Shown piece by piece: positions 12,653-20,119 of a stretch of 20,119 bases of DNA (within the stretch, counting starts at the first letter, position 1; each line of letters begins with the position of its first letter). The notes below the pieces were generated by a model. The model saw only the letters and a program-made list of their open reading frames with translations. It made no database searches and was not told where the DNA came from. Made by a program: the position numbers and the translations under genes. Source of the stretch: a virus; the IMG/VR virus record IMGVR_UViG_3300034018_000032, positions 1-20,119 of that record; one strand, given 5' to 3'.

Positions 12653-15600
12653 ATGGCTCTTGTCCTCGCTGATCGCGTTAGGGATACCACTACTACAACT
12701 GGTACAGGTACGGTAACGCTCAGCGGGGCCGCGCCAACCGGGTACCAGAACTTTTCGGTAATCGGTAACGCAAACACAACCTATTACACGATCAACGCGG
12801 ACTCTCAGTGGGAAGTCGGTATCGGCACCTACACGTCTTCCGGTACGACCCTATCACGTAACACAGTGTTGGCGTCGAGTAATGGTGGTGCGCTTGTAGA
12901 TTTTGCTGCGGGCATCAAGGACGTCTTCGTCACCTACCCATCCGAGAAGGCTGTCACGGAAGACTATGGCAATGCGCTAGCCGCAACCACTGCGGCTAAC
13001 CTAGCTGGCGGTGCAGCGGGTTCCATCCCTTACCAGACTGCGGCTAATACCACAGCAATGCTTGCAACGGGCACGGGCGTCCTGATTGGCGGCACAACTC
13101 CGTCATATACGATGTCTCCGTCGCTGACGCAGGTTACTGTGGCTGCGGACCCAACTACGAACCTAGAAGTAGCGACCAAGCAGTATGTAGATACTCAGAC
13201 GTCCGCTGGTATCCATTACCACGAGCCAGTGCGGGTCGAGTCACCGATCAACCTGAACGCGACCTACAACAATGGAACTGCTGGGGTAGGCGCTACCCTG
13301 ACCAATGCTGGTACGCAGGTCGCGCTGGTTATTGACGGTGTGACGGTTAGCGTGAACGACCGTGTCTTGGTTTACGAACAGACCGATGAGACCCAGAACG
13401 GCATCTACGTCGTGACAAGCGTGGGTTCTGGCTCGACTAACTGGGTACTGACGCGCTCCAGTGACGCAGACACTTACGTCAACGCTAGCCCAGACGGTCT
13501 AAGCGAAGGCTCAACTGTCTTCGTCCAACAGGGTACGACTGGCGCAGGCGAGACCTACACCTGCAATACCACTGGTACGATTGTCTTTGGTACGACGGCA
13601 ATCACGTTTGCCCAAATCTCCAGTGCCCAGATTTACTCGGCAGGCACCGGCCTGACACTGACTGGCACGACATTCAGCCTCACTTCACCTGTAGCTACGA
13701 CGTTAGGTGGTACAGGTCTCACCAGTTTTACAACTGACGGCGCGGTCTACGCGACGTCTTCCAGTACGCTAACCACAGGCACGCTACCCGCAACGGCAGG
13801 CGGCACAGGGCAGAGCAGCTACACAACTGGCGACCTGTTGTATGCGGCCTCGGCTACGACAATAGGTGTAATAGCTGACGTAGCCACTGGTAACGCACTT
13901 ATCTCAGGCGGTGCTGGCGCTGATCCTTCCTACGGCAAAATCGGTCTAACCACGCATATCAGCGGCACACTGGCTGTTGGTAACGGCGGTACGGGTGCAA
14001 CCACACTAACGGGCTATCTTGTCGGTAACGGCACTGCTGCGTTCAGTACGACATCGACTATCCCAACCAGTGACCTGTCTGGCACAATTAGCCTTACCAC
14101 ACAGATTAGCGGCACGCTGGGTGCAGGTAATGGCGGTACTGGGATCAGCAGCTACACCGTTGGCGACATCCTCTACGCCTCTGGGACCACGGCACTAAGC
14201 AAACTGCCCGATGTGGCGACTGGCAACGCGCTCCTCTCTGGCGGTGTCAGCAACGCCCCACTGTGGGGTAAGGTCGGCCTTGTAACGCATATTACCGGCA
14301 CACTAGAGGTGGGCAACGGTGGCACAGGCGCGGTCACTCTGACTACTCGGGGTGTGTTGATTGGTAACGGCACCAACGCTGTTAGTGCTACGCCTGCGGG
14401 CACCACTGGTCAGGTTCTAATCGGCAACACTGGTGCGGACCCATCATGGGCTACCCTCACTGGTATCGGCGTCACTTCGTTCAGCGCAGGCACGACGGGC
14501 TTTACGCCAGCGACAGCCACAACTGGCGCGGTCACACTCGCAGGCACACTAAACGTCGCCAACGGCGGCACCAGCAACACCACACTGGCGGCTATCTACC
14601 TCCTTAAAGGTAACGGCGTATCGCCTATTGCTACGTCTATAGTCTTCGACAACGGTACGAACGTCGGGATCGGTACGGCTTCGCCACTCGCAGGGTACAG
14701 GCTCGACGTATCAGGCAGTGCAAATGCTTCTGGTAGTTTTGTATCTGGTGGGGGCACTACATCGCAAGCCGCGTTAGGTAACAAGACACTCGAATTTTAC
14801 AACACAGGTGCAGGCGAGGGCCTTATAAAGTCTGCTGACGATACCTCGACGTTTAACTCAATAGGTATCAGCAAGACGACTTTGCGGTTCCTCACCTCCA
14901 ACACAGAACGTCTGTTCATCAATAGCATCGGCAGCGTGGGTATTGGTACGCCTGTACCAAGGGGTGACCTAAGTATCGGTACGCAGAGTTCTGCTAACGA
15001 TACCGTCAAATCTTTGCATTTTGGTTATACAGCAGCGGATTTCTATGGGTATCGGTTGGTGAACACCAACAGCCCCGGCGCTACAGCCGCAGGTATTTTC
15101 TCCATCCAGCGGGGCACAACAGCCGCGTGGGTAGATGCGCTGACTATTAATAACTCAGGCAGCGTCACGGCTTCAACCGATATACGTGCGCCAATCTTCT
15201 ACGACAGTAACGACACGAGTTACTATGTTAACCCAAACAGCACCTCTGTCCTCAACGCCCTTATCGCAACCAATTATATTGAAACGTATGGCGATCTTTA
15301 CACAAGAGGGAATATCTACAGCGTTAATGCGGCACTCAACGGTTGGAATACGATTGTTGACCGCAATGGCGGGAACCCGATTGTTTACGGATACGACTCT
15401 GTCCGTGCCCCCATCTTCTACGATAGCAACAACACTGCGTTTTACGTCGATCCGGCTAGTGGTACGAACCTCAACGGAACACTCGTAAACAACGGCGGCA
15501 CGGCGATGACTGCTGGCTGGAACCGCAACATTATGCTTGCGTCCACTTTCCCCGTGCTGGTGTTCAATTCGAATAACACAAAGTACTCAGGTATCGGTGT

Positions 15601-18460
15601 TGATTTCGGCTCCGCGCCTGCGGGCATGTATTTCTGGGTCAACGGGTCTTCGTCGGACCTTAGCGGTACCGGCACGATTGCGATGAGCATTAACACCGGT
15701 AATTATGTAGAGGCATACGGCTCGTTCCGCGCACCGATCTTCTACGATAGCAACAATACTGCGTATTACCTCAATCCGGAGACCACTTCGGTACTCAACA
15801 CCGTGCAATACGGGATAAACTACACCTCTGGTGGCGGTGGCGGTCGGATTATTCCGTCTACTGGTTCACCATATTCCATCCGCCAAGAGTTCGGTTCGGA
15901 CAACACCGGCTGGCGTTACGGCATCGCAAAGAACGTCAGTGGCACAGTCACTATCCAGTTTTACGTATCAGACAGCGGGACTGCCGAGGCTGTTGGTGAT
16001 ATGCGTGCGCCAATCTTCTATGATAGCAACAACACGGCTTTTTACATCAACCCCAATGGCGTATCGCAAGTAAGTGGCGCTAATTTTAATTTTGGCGCTA
16101 CTGGTAGGGTATACGATGATGGTAACTTCCACATCGACGGTCTTAGCTCTCCTGTATGGATAAATTCTATAGGTAATAGCACTATTGAATTGAATACACA
16201 GACCAGCGGGTATGTGAATATCGGAAACAGCGCACGCGCACCTATCTACTACGATAGCAATAACACTGGCTTCTATTTCGACGGGGCAGGCACCTCAGTT
16301 GCAAACGTATTTAGCATCATAGGTGCCCTCGGTGTTTCTGATAACAATAACGACCCTTACGGCAAGGTGGCGGTCACACGCGCAACTGGAAGCAACTTTA
16401 CCTACTACGGTCTGACGCGCAGTGGACAGATGGTCTATGGCATGGGCATCGACACCTCCAACAACTATTGGATCGGTGGCAGCACGGCTGGTGCTGATGG
16501 CGTGCGCTCTGGAACACCATATCTGAGCCTAAATACTTCTGGGCAAATCACGGCGTCAGGCGACTTCCGTGCGCCAATCTTCTACGACAGCAACGATACG
16601 GGCCGCTATCTTGACCCTTCATCTACGAGTGTTCTAACAACGGTAGAAGCCTACAATGGGTCTGGTTTCCGTACTTTTGCGGCGGGTTCCGCGTCAATCT
16701 CCAGCCAGCTTTATTTTGCTAACGCCTCCAACACCCGTGCGTGGAACTGGCAGCTTGACGAGAACAACAACGCTGCACTTTGGCACTTTACTGGTGCTGC
16801 ATGGGCAAGAAAATTAGCTATTGTACATGGCGGTGACGGGCAAGTAGCAGTACCGTCATTCATCCAAATGGATAATTCATATTCCACAACACCTCTATGG
16901 GATAGCCTAAAGTTTTACCTCTATAAAGACAGCGGTCAAAGTTATGGTATTGGGCTAGGGTCATCTGCTGATGTGCAATATTGGTCAGGTGCGTCTAATA
17001 ACGGGGTGCATAGGTTTTATACATCCCGTACACTGCAATTTGAAATTGGGCCGGGTGGGGCTTGTATTGCTACTGGCGATCTTCGCGCACCTATCTTCTA
17101 CGACAGCAACAACACTGGGTATTATCTCGACCCCAACAGCGGCGGTCTTGCGTTGCGCACTTCTGGCTACTGGATTGCGGACAGCACAGCATGGGCTGGA
17201 GATATCAACGGTAAAATCCAATACCACGACAACAGTTGGTATTTCAGCGCAGGGAACCAATGGGTTTTCCGCGCAAGCAGCGGTGCTGAACCATTTCGTG
17301 TTACCCAAGGCGGTATAGCAATCGCTAGTGCCGATATGCGTGCGCCGATCTTCTACGACAATAACAACACTGCATTCTATTTTGACGGTGCTTCTACCAC
17401 CAACATCAACGTGCTTTCTGGTAACGGAAAAACTATTTTTGATACCAATGACAGCTACCTTCGGATTAACCAAAGTAGCACGTTTAGCAACGGTATATGG
17501 ACAGGGTCGAGTAATTTCCTCAACTCTGGCGGTGTTCTTGGTTGGGGTAGTAACGGGGGCACCACAAACTCCCGTGTGTATATTAACGGCGGCACATATA
17601 ACGGTGCTAACGTAATTTCTTTGGATGGGGCAACAGGTATCGGAGGCGCTGCTGGTAGCTGGCGCGCACCTATTTTCTACGACAGCGATAATACTGGGTA
17701 TTACGTTGACCCCGCCGCTGGCTCGATACTGCGCGGTATGTTGCAAGTAGAAGGCGACCACGGCAGTACAGAAATCCGCCTCACAGCCCTTGGTTCGACG
17801 TTGGGGTCGGGTGTTACCTCCGCCATGTCGTGGTGGGTTTCGGAACCGGGCGTTAGTTGGAATGATGGGGGCTTCGGCTACAACGTCACAAATGACGGCG
17901 GTTCGCCGGGTGGTTTTGGTCGTTTAAACACCAGCTTCGGACAGGCATACACTCGCTATACGACTAGCGGGAATATGATTTTCTACTGTACTGACACCGC
18001 TGGAACCCGCTCGACGTTGATGGAGCTTTTCCCTGCTAATTACGTTCAGGTCTACAACGATTTCCGTGCGCCCATCATGTATGATAGCAACAACACGGCT
18101 TTCTACCTAGACCCGAACAGCACAGGCACATCGCTTAATGTGGCTGGGGCCATTGTCGCTGCTGGTAACGTCACTGCGTTTTCTGACATCCGCGTTAAGG
18201 ATAACGTCGAGACAATACCTAACGCATTGGACAAGCTCGATCAGATACGCGGCGTCACATACACCCGCACAGACCTTGATGACAAAGAACAGCGTTACGC
18301 GGGCGTGATTGCGCAGGAAATCGAAGCAGTCCTACCAGAGGCCGTGCGTGACCTTGGCAACATCAAGGCGGTGGATTACAACGCCACTATCGGCCTGTTA
18401 ATTCAAGCTGTAAAAGAACTCACAGATAAGGTAAAAGCCCTAGAAGCAAAGGAACAGTAA
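12653..18460 (+). CDS. Giant tail fibre/adhesin with C-terminal S74 self-cleaving chaperone
   Basis: A 1,935-aa fibre, presumably a trimeric receptor-binding protein. Residues 1-100 form a particle-attachment-like domain (LADRVRDTTTTTGTGTVTLS; DVFVTYPSEKAV). Residues 160-330 hold ATKQYVDT and GIHYHEPVRV, then beta-rich repeats. Residues 352-641 contain six GGTG-type elements (such as VGNGGTGATTL). Residues about 668-830 have two GIGT..P motifs. Residues 845-1829 contain ten copies of RAPIFYDSNNT-like motifs. The end is an intramolecular chaperone: SDIRVKDNVETI starts at S1844, with the Ser-Lys pair S1844/K1849 known from endosialidase-type S74 domains, then a coiled coil (LLIQAVKELTDKVKALEA). 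Cleavage before S1844 is expected after trimerisation. The receptor is unknown. Fibre identity is strong; no enzymatic depolymerase motif was seen. Confidence 0.9.
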   Translation: MALVLADRVRDTTTTTGTGTVTLSGAAPTGYQNFSVIGNANTTYYTINADSQWEVGIGTYTSSGTTLSRNTVLASSNGGALVDFAAGIKDVFVTYPSEKAVTEDYGNALAATTAANLAGGAAGSIPYQTAANTTAMLATGTGVLIGGTTPSYTMSPSLTQVTVAADPTTNLEVATKQYVDTQTSAGIHYHEPVRVESPINLNATYNNGTAGVGATLTNAGTQVALVIDGVTVSVNDRVLVYEQTDETQNGIYVVTSVGSGSTNWVLTRSSDADTYVNASPDGLSEGSTVFVQQGTTGAGETYTCNTTGTIVFGTTAITFAQISSAQIYSAGTGLTLTGTTFSLTSPVATTLGGTGLTSFTTDGAVYATSSSTLTTGTLPATAGGTGQSSYTTGDLLYAASATTIGVIADVATGNALISGGAGADPSYGKIGLTTHISGTLAVGNGGTGATTLTGYLVGNGTAAFSTTSTIPTSDLSGTISLTTQISGTLGAGNGGTGISSYTVGDILYASGTTALSKLPDVATGNALLSGGVSNAPLWGKVGLVTHITGTLEVGNGGTGAVTLTTRGVLIGNGTNAVSATPAGTTGQVLIGNTGADPSWATLTGIGVTSFSAGTTGFTPATATTGAVTLAGTLNVANGGTSNTTLAAIYLLKGNGVSPIATSIVFDNGTNVGIGTASPLAGYRLDVSGSANASGSFVSGGGTTSQAALGNKTLEFYNTGAGEGLIKSADDTSTFNSIGISKTTLRFLTSNTERLFINSIGSVGIGTPVPRGDLSIGTQSSANDTVKSLHFGYTAADFYGYRLVNTNSPGATAAGIFSIQRGTTAAWVDALTINNSGSVTASTDIRAPIFYDSNDTSYYVNPNSTSVLNALIATNYIETYGDLYTRGNIYSVNAALNGWNTIVDRNGGNPIVYGYDSVRAPIFYDSNNTAFYVDPASGTNLNGTLVNNGGTAMTAGWNRNIMLASTFPVLVFNSNNTKYSGIGVDFGSAPAGMYFWVNGSSSDLSGTGTIAMSINTGNYVEAYGSFRAPIFYDSNNTAYYLNPETTSVLNTVQYGINYTSGGGGGRIIPSTGSPYSIRQEFGSDNTGWRYGIAKNVSGTVTIQFYVSDSGTAEAVGDMRAPIFYDSNNTAFYINPNGVSQVSGANFNFGATGRVYDDGNFHIDGLSSPVWINSIGNSTIELNTQTSGYVNIGNSARAPIYYDSNNTGFYFDGAGTSVANVFSIIGALGVSDNNNDPYGKVAVTRATGSNFTYYGLTRSGQMVYGMGIDTSNNYWIGGSTAGADGVRSGTPYLSLNTSGQITASGDFRAPIFYDSNDTGRYLDPSSTSVLTTVEAYNGSGFRTFAAGSASISSQLYFANASNTRAWNWQLDENNNAALWHFTGAAWARKLAIVHGGDGQVAVPSFIQMDNSYSTTPLWDSLKFYLYKDSGQSYGIGLGSSADVQYWSGASNNGVHRFYTSRTLQFEIGPGGACIATGDLRAPIFYDSNNTGYYLDPNSGGLALRTSGYWIADSTAWAGDINGKIQYHDNSWYFSAGNQWVFRASSGAEPFRVTQGGIAIASADMRAPIFYDNNNTAFYFDGASTTNINVLSGNGKTIFDTNDSYLRINQSSTFSNGIWTGSSNFLNSGGVLGWGSNGGTTNSRVYINGGTYNGANVISLDGATGIGGAAGSWRAPIFYDSDNTGYYVDPAAGSILRGMLQVEGDHGSTEIRLTALGSTLGSGVTSAMSWWVSEPGVSWNDGGFGYNVTNDGGSPGGFGRLNTSFGQAYTRYTTSGNMIFYCTDTAGTRSTLMELFPANYVQVYNDFRAPIMYDSNNTAFYLDPNSTGTSLNVAGAIVAAGNVTAFSDIRVKDNVETIPNALDKLDQIRGVTYTRTDLDDKEQRYAGVIAQEIEAVLPEAVRDLGNIKAVDYNATIGLLIQAVKELTDKVKALEAKEQ
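13706..14575 (+). repeat. GGTG-element repeats in the fibre
   Basis: Six protein-level copies of a GGTG/GNGGTG element (starting near 13706, 13798, 13980, 14127, 14313 and 14560). Some are followed by SSYT.GD.LYA and then by DVATGNALLSGG-like segments. The spacing is irregular and the DNA copies have diverged, so this is an old, decayed repeat rather than a recent tandem duplication. Such glycine-rich turns are typical of trimeric fibre shafts. Confidence 0.75.
15185..18139 (+). repeat. Ten RAPIFYDSNNT repeats in the fibre
   Basis: Copies start at 15185, 15404, 15728, 16004, 16235, 16568, 17084, 17339, 17663 and 18065 (residues 845 to 1805). Each has the core RAPIFYDSN(N/D)T followed by two aromatic residues, D/N, P or G, and usually a TSVLN-like end. 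Copies vary at a few positions (IYYD, IMYD, DNNNT). The intervals between copies run from 73 to 172 residues and hold unrelated sequence, so each motif looks like a joint between variable insert modules. DNA in copies 1 and 6 agrees over the first 23 bases. Confidence 0.85.
18182..18460 (+). other. Peptidase S74 / intramolecular chaperone domain with predicted self-cleavage site
   Basis: The last 92 residues of the fibre start at the presumed nucleophile S1844 (codon at 18182-18184). In the S74 family the conserved Ser and a Lys five residues later carry out self-cleavage once the trimer has folded, as known for endosialidase and related tail proteins. Here SDIRVK provides both. RYAGVIAQEIEAVLPEAV is the conserved helix region and the C-terminus is a coiled coil. 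The released piece would not remain in the mature fibre. Confidence 0.85.
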
Positions 18461-18461
18461 T

Positions 18462-18863
18462 ATGGCACTTACGTACACTTGGGCGATCACGTCCCTGAAG
18501 AAGACCACAGACGGCACGGTCGATAACTTTGTCGTTCAATCCACATGGACCTGCACCGGCACGGACGAAGACGGCGACAGCGGTACCTTCAGTGGTGCGA
18601 CGCCATTCCCGTTGGACAGCCTCGATCCGGCTACGTTCATTCCCTATGAAGACTTGACAGAAGCCGATGTCCTTGGTTGGATAGAAGCCGTTGTTGTCGG
18701 TTCTTACAAGGAGCACGTCGATGCGCAAATCAACAAGCAGATTGCGCTAATCAAAGACCCAGTAGTGGACGTCCCTGAAGGCGATTTCCCGTGGGACCCA
18801 ACACCAACCCCAACCCCAACACCCCCTGTTACCCCCACCGCAGCACCTGAAGGAGAAGAGTAA
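18462..18863 (+). CDS. Small phage protein with Pro-Thr tail, function unknown
   Basis: A 133-aa protein starting MALTYTWAITSLKKTTDGTV, one base after the fibre stop, with AAAGGA upstream. The N-terminal 95 residues look like a compact beta/helix domain: FVVQSTWTCTGTDEDGDSGT, then GATPFPLDSL, DVLGWIEAVVVGSYKEHVDA and an Ile/Lys helix. I recall this YTW.ITSL.....V......GTDE.G..GTF.GATPF pattern from many marine and cyanobacterial phages (an uncharacterised small-protein family). The last 24 residues are a Pro-Thr linker (PTPTPTPTPPVTPTAAP) with an acidic tip. A fibre-associated or tail accessory role is only suggested by position. Confidence 0.62.
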   Translation: MALTYTWAITSLKKTTDGTVDNFVVQSTWTCTGTDEDGDSGTFSGATPFPLDSLDPATFIPYEDLTEADVLGWIEAVVVGSYKEHVDAQINKQIALIKDPVVDVPEGDFPWDPTPTPTPTPPVTPTAAPEGEE

Positions 18864-19054
18864 TGAATCCAGAACTTGATAAGTATGACGTTGAGAAGCA
18901 GGCCGCGCCGGAAATTACGGTCGTCCTGTCTATCCAAGAATTGAACACCGTTCTCGCTGCGCTTGCTGAAATGCCGCACCGTGTCTCCGACCCGGTTATC
19001 CGTAAGGTATTCACACAAGCCAACGAGCAGATACCGCAACAACGAGTAAACTAA
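18863..19054 (+). CDS. Small conserved protein, unknown
   Basis: A 63-aa protein coupled to its neighbours by TAATG overlaps on both sides, with AGGAG 7 nt upstream. It contains ITVVLSIQELNTVLAALAEM then PHRVSDPVIRKVFTQANEQI, a pattern of one strand and two helices that I remember from several phages as an unknown small protein next to lysis or fibre genes. No membrane segment, signal or metal motif is visible. Confidence 0.62.
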   Translation: MNPELDKYDVEKQAAPEITVVLSIQELNTVLAALAEMPHRVSDPVIRKVFTQANEQIPQQRVN

Positions 19055-19248
19055 TGTCTCGGCGGGTAGCTAGCTTGCTATTGGTCTTGGTAGCTCTTTC
19101 GGGTTGCCAAGACCGTTACCGTTACGACTGCCAAGACCCTGAGAACTGGCAGGATGAACTTTGCAAGAAGCCTCGCTGCATTGCGATGGGCTACTGCACC
19201 GAGTGGTTGATTGATACGGGTGAGAACGAAGTTGTCGAAGAAGGTTAA
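19054..19248 (+). CDS. Small Cys-rich lipoprotein
   Basis: A 64-aa protein with a lipoprotein signal: MSRR, a hydrophobic core (VASLLLVLVA, 5-14) and a lipobox LSGC (15-18) placing lipidated C18 at the mature N-terminus. The mature 47 residues begin CQDRYRYDCQDPENWQDELC and have four further cysteines (26, 37, 42, 48), suitable for two disulfides in the periplasm, then an acidic tail. It is the first gene of the lysis cassette. An outer-membrane spanin-like or inner-membrane accessory role is possible, but spanin lipoproteins are usually longer and Pro-rich. I recall similar CQDRYRYPCQDPENW proteins in marine phages. Confidence 0.7.
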   Translation: MSRRVASLLLVLVALSGCQDRYRYDCQDPENWQDELCKKPRCIAMGYCTEWLIDTGENEVVEEG

Positions 19249-19522
19249 ATATTGGTCGCCAGAGGAACTGCTACGTTTCATTGTCGGCGTTGTCCTGTCG
19301 TTTACGTTGATGTTCATTGTGGCGACGGTGTTGTATTCGCTGATATTTGTATCGCAGCCGATGGAGGGGCAGTCCCCGAATGACGCTGAGTTTTTTAAGC
19401 TGATTAACCCGATAGCGACTTTTATCGTGGGTGCATTGGCAGGACTTATGGCAGGGCAGGGCAGCGGCTCAATCAAGCCCAAGAAGCCAGACGAAGGAGA
19501 GAAAGATGAGCTTCCTGAGTAG
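19232..19522 (+). CDS. Two-pass membrane protein, holin-like (first copy)
   Basis: A 96-aa protein with membrane segments at about 15-40 (RFIVGVVLSFTLMFIVATVL and onward) and 57-78 (LINPIATFIVGALAGLMAGQ), and a charged, Pro/Lys/Glu-rich tail. The start is uncertain. I prefer the TTG at 19232, which has a GGTGAG site 7 nt upstream and gives MSKKVKYWSPEELL; TTG 19211 and GTG 19220 are alternatives. All three lie inside the lipoprotein gene, so expression may be low or coupled. It is followed by a second, similar membrane protein and a predicted endolysin, which fits a holin or holin regulator. That role is inferred from position and topology, not from a specific family match. Confidence 0.62.
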   Translation: MSKKVKYWSPEELLRFIVGVVLSFTLMFIVATVLYSLIFVSQPMEGQSPNDAEFFKLINPIATFIVGALAGLMAGQGSGSIKPKKPDEGEKDELPE

Positions 19523-19976
19523 TTTTGAAAGCAAGCATGACGGCGTCAATGATACCGTTGAGTTTGTTGTGCGCGTGGCAATCGTCACGCTATCGGCAGT
19601 TATCCTTGTCGTTGTGCTGGCACTTGTTGTGGGTATGTTTGTGCCTAACGACGTGGTGGACAGCACCGCTGTCTTGGATATGATTAATCCTGCCTTCCAG
19701 ACGATCATTGGTGCCTTCGTCGGCCTACTCGGTGGCCTTAGCCTTAACGCTAATGCGCGTGACAAAGAACCTGAGCCAGAAGCTCCGCTTGAACTGGACA
19801 CACCTGCGCCAGAACCGTTACCGCATGTCTTCATCGAAACTGAATTTCTTAACACACCTGATGACGACGACATGGAACCATGGGAAAAGTATCGCAACGA
19901 CCTACGCTATGACGCCAACGGTGACGGCGTGGTTGACGAAAATGACTTCCCTGATTGGCGGAGTGCTGGCAAATGA
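19506..19976 (+). CDS. Two-pass membrane protein with EF-hand-like C-terminus (second holin-like copy)
   Basis: A 156-aa protein starting within the end of the previous gene (17-nt overlap) behind AAGGAGA. Membrane segments lie at about 22-46 (VRVAIVTLSAVILVVVLALV) and 59-81 (INPAFQTIIGAFVGLLGGLS). The second echoes the first copy: INP..T.IGA..GL..G. A long Pro/Glu-rich segment (88-125) follows, and residues 136-147 read DANGDGVVDEND, a 12-residue EF-hand calcium loop with D, N, D, D and D at positions 1, 3, 5, 9 and 12. The upstream in-frame ATG at 19431 is rejected: it has no site and gives an unrelated 25-residue extension. The stop overlaps the endolysin start (ATGA). Confidence 0.65.
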   Translation: MSFLSSFESKHDGVNDTVEFVVRVAIVTLSAVILVVVLALVVGMFVPNDVVDSTAVLDMINPAFQTIIGAFVGLLGGLSLNANARDKEPEPEAPLELDTPAPEPLPHVFIETEFLNTPDDDDMEPWEKYRNDLRYDANGDGVVDENDFPDWRSAGK

Positions 19977-20119
19977 GCTTAATCAATCTTCAAAACAAAT
20001 GTGGATGTCATGCAGATGGTGCGTTCGGTCCGGGTACATTTAAATCGGCTGCGGCTTTTTATAAATTATCACCTAATCGGGCTGCGCATTTCTTTGCTCA
20101 AACGGCGCATGAGTCGGGC
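19973..20119 (+). CDS. Endolysin, GH19-like (chitinase/lysozyme fold), 5' part
   Basis: The first 49 codons of a gene cut by the window end. The product begins MSLINLQNKCGCHADGAFGP and continues GTFKSAAAFYKLSPNRAAHF then FAQTAHESG. The FGPGTF.SA..FY.LSP.RAAHFFAQ.AHESG pattern is that of phage lysozymes of the glycoside hydrolase 19 type, in which the Glu of the HES/HET motif (here E47) is the catalytic acid. The start is in an ATGA overlap with the holin-like gene. No signal peptide is present, so export would need the membrane proteins upstream. The rest of the domain lies outside the window. Confidence 0.78.
   Translation, partial: MSLINLQNKCGCHADGAFGPGTFKSAAAFYKLSPNRAAHFFAQTAHESG

Noticed and set aside
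16985-17761. Reverse-strand frame of 258 codons within the fibre gene
   Set aside because: Mirrors the repeated fibre sequence; its own cysteine-rich repeats are the reverse complement of the YDSNNT motif.
12653-18460. Polysaccharide depolymerase activity in the fibre
   Set aside because: No pectate-lyase, sialidase or other hydrolase motif was seen; the S74 domain acts only on the fibre itself.
1-20119. tRNA genes, CRISPR arrays, insertion sequences or attachment sites
   Set aside because: No cloverleaf, regular direct repeats with spacers, transposase-like gene or flanking duplication was seen.

Overview
This window is a late (virion structure, then lysis) region of a tailed double-stranded DNA phage (Caudoviricetes), all on the + strand. 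The gene order and protein types (large-terminase tail, 827-aa portal, GroES-like protein, acidic scaffold, Mu gpT-like/HK97-fold capsid protein, gp4-like connector, S74-terminated fibre, GH19-type endolysin) resemble uncultured aquatic/marine phages known mainly from metagenomes. The host cannot be named from the sequence. Clear AGGAG-type ribosome binding sites and a lipoprotein signal suggest a Gram-negative bacterium. The connector proteins and the absence of tail-tube, sheath or tape-measure genes hint at a podovirus-like particle, but this is inference.

Layout. 1-219: C-terminal end of the terminase large subunit. 219-6279: head module, with portal, a small helical protein, a GroES-like co-chaperonin, scaffold, an unknown 149-aa protein, a putative decoration protein and the major capsid protein, closed by a strong intrinsic terminator (6291-6327). 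6328-6429: the only sizeable non-coding stretch (about 100 nt), with inverted repeats. 6430-7819: two small beta-rich putative virion proteins and a GT-A-type glycosyltransferase. 7819-9768: a cassette of small, very basic Lys/Gly-rich proteins (143, 84, 110, 96 and 131 aa) plus one membrane-anchored coiled-coil protein. Two of the basic proteins end in nearly the same C-terminal peptide. 9765-12151: connector module with a gp4-like adaptor, a zinc-ribbon protein, two tiny basic proteins (41 and 47 aa), a second adaptor and a conserved helical protein. 12164-18460: a small virion protein and a 1,935-aa fibre with two repeat systems and a C-terminal self-cleaving S74 chaperone. 18462-19054: two small accessory proteins. 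19054-20119: lysis cassette with a lipoprotein, two related two-pass membrane (holin-like) proteins and the start of a GH19-like endolysin cut by the window edge.

Most genes overlap by 1-17 nt (TAATG, TGATG and ATGA junctions) or are separated by a few bases, so translation is probably coupled across long transcripts. The terminator behind the capsid gene would give the head genes and the later genes different transcript levels. No tRNA, rRNA, CRISPR, insertion sequence or attachment site was seen. The part most worth following is the Lys/Gly-rich basic cassette with its shared C-terminal tag, which sits between head and connector genes and has no established function.
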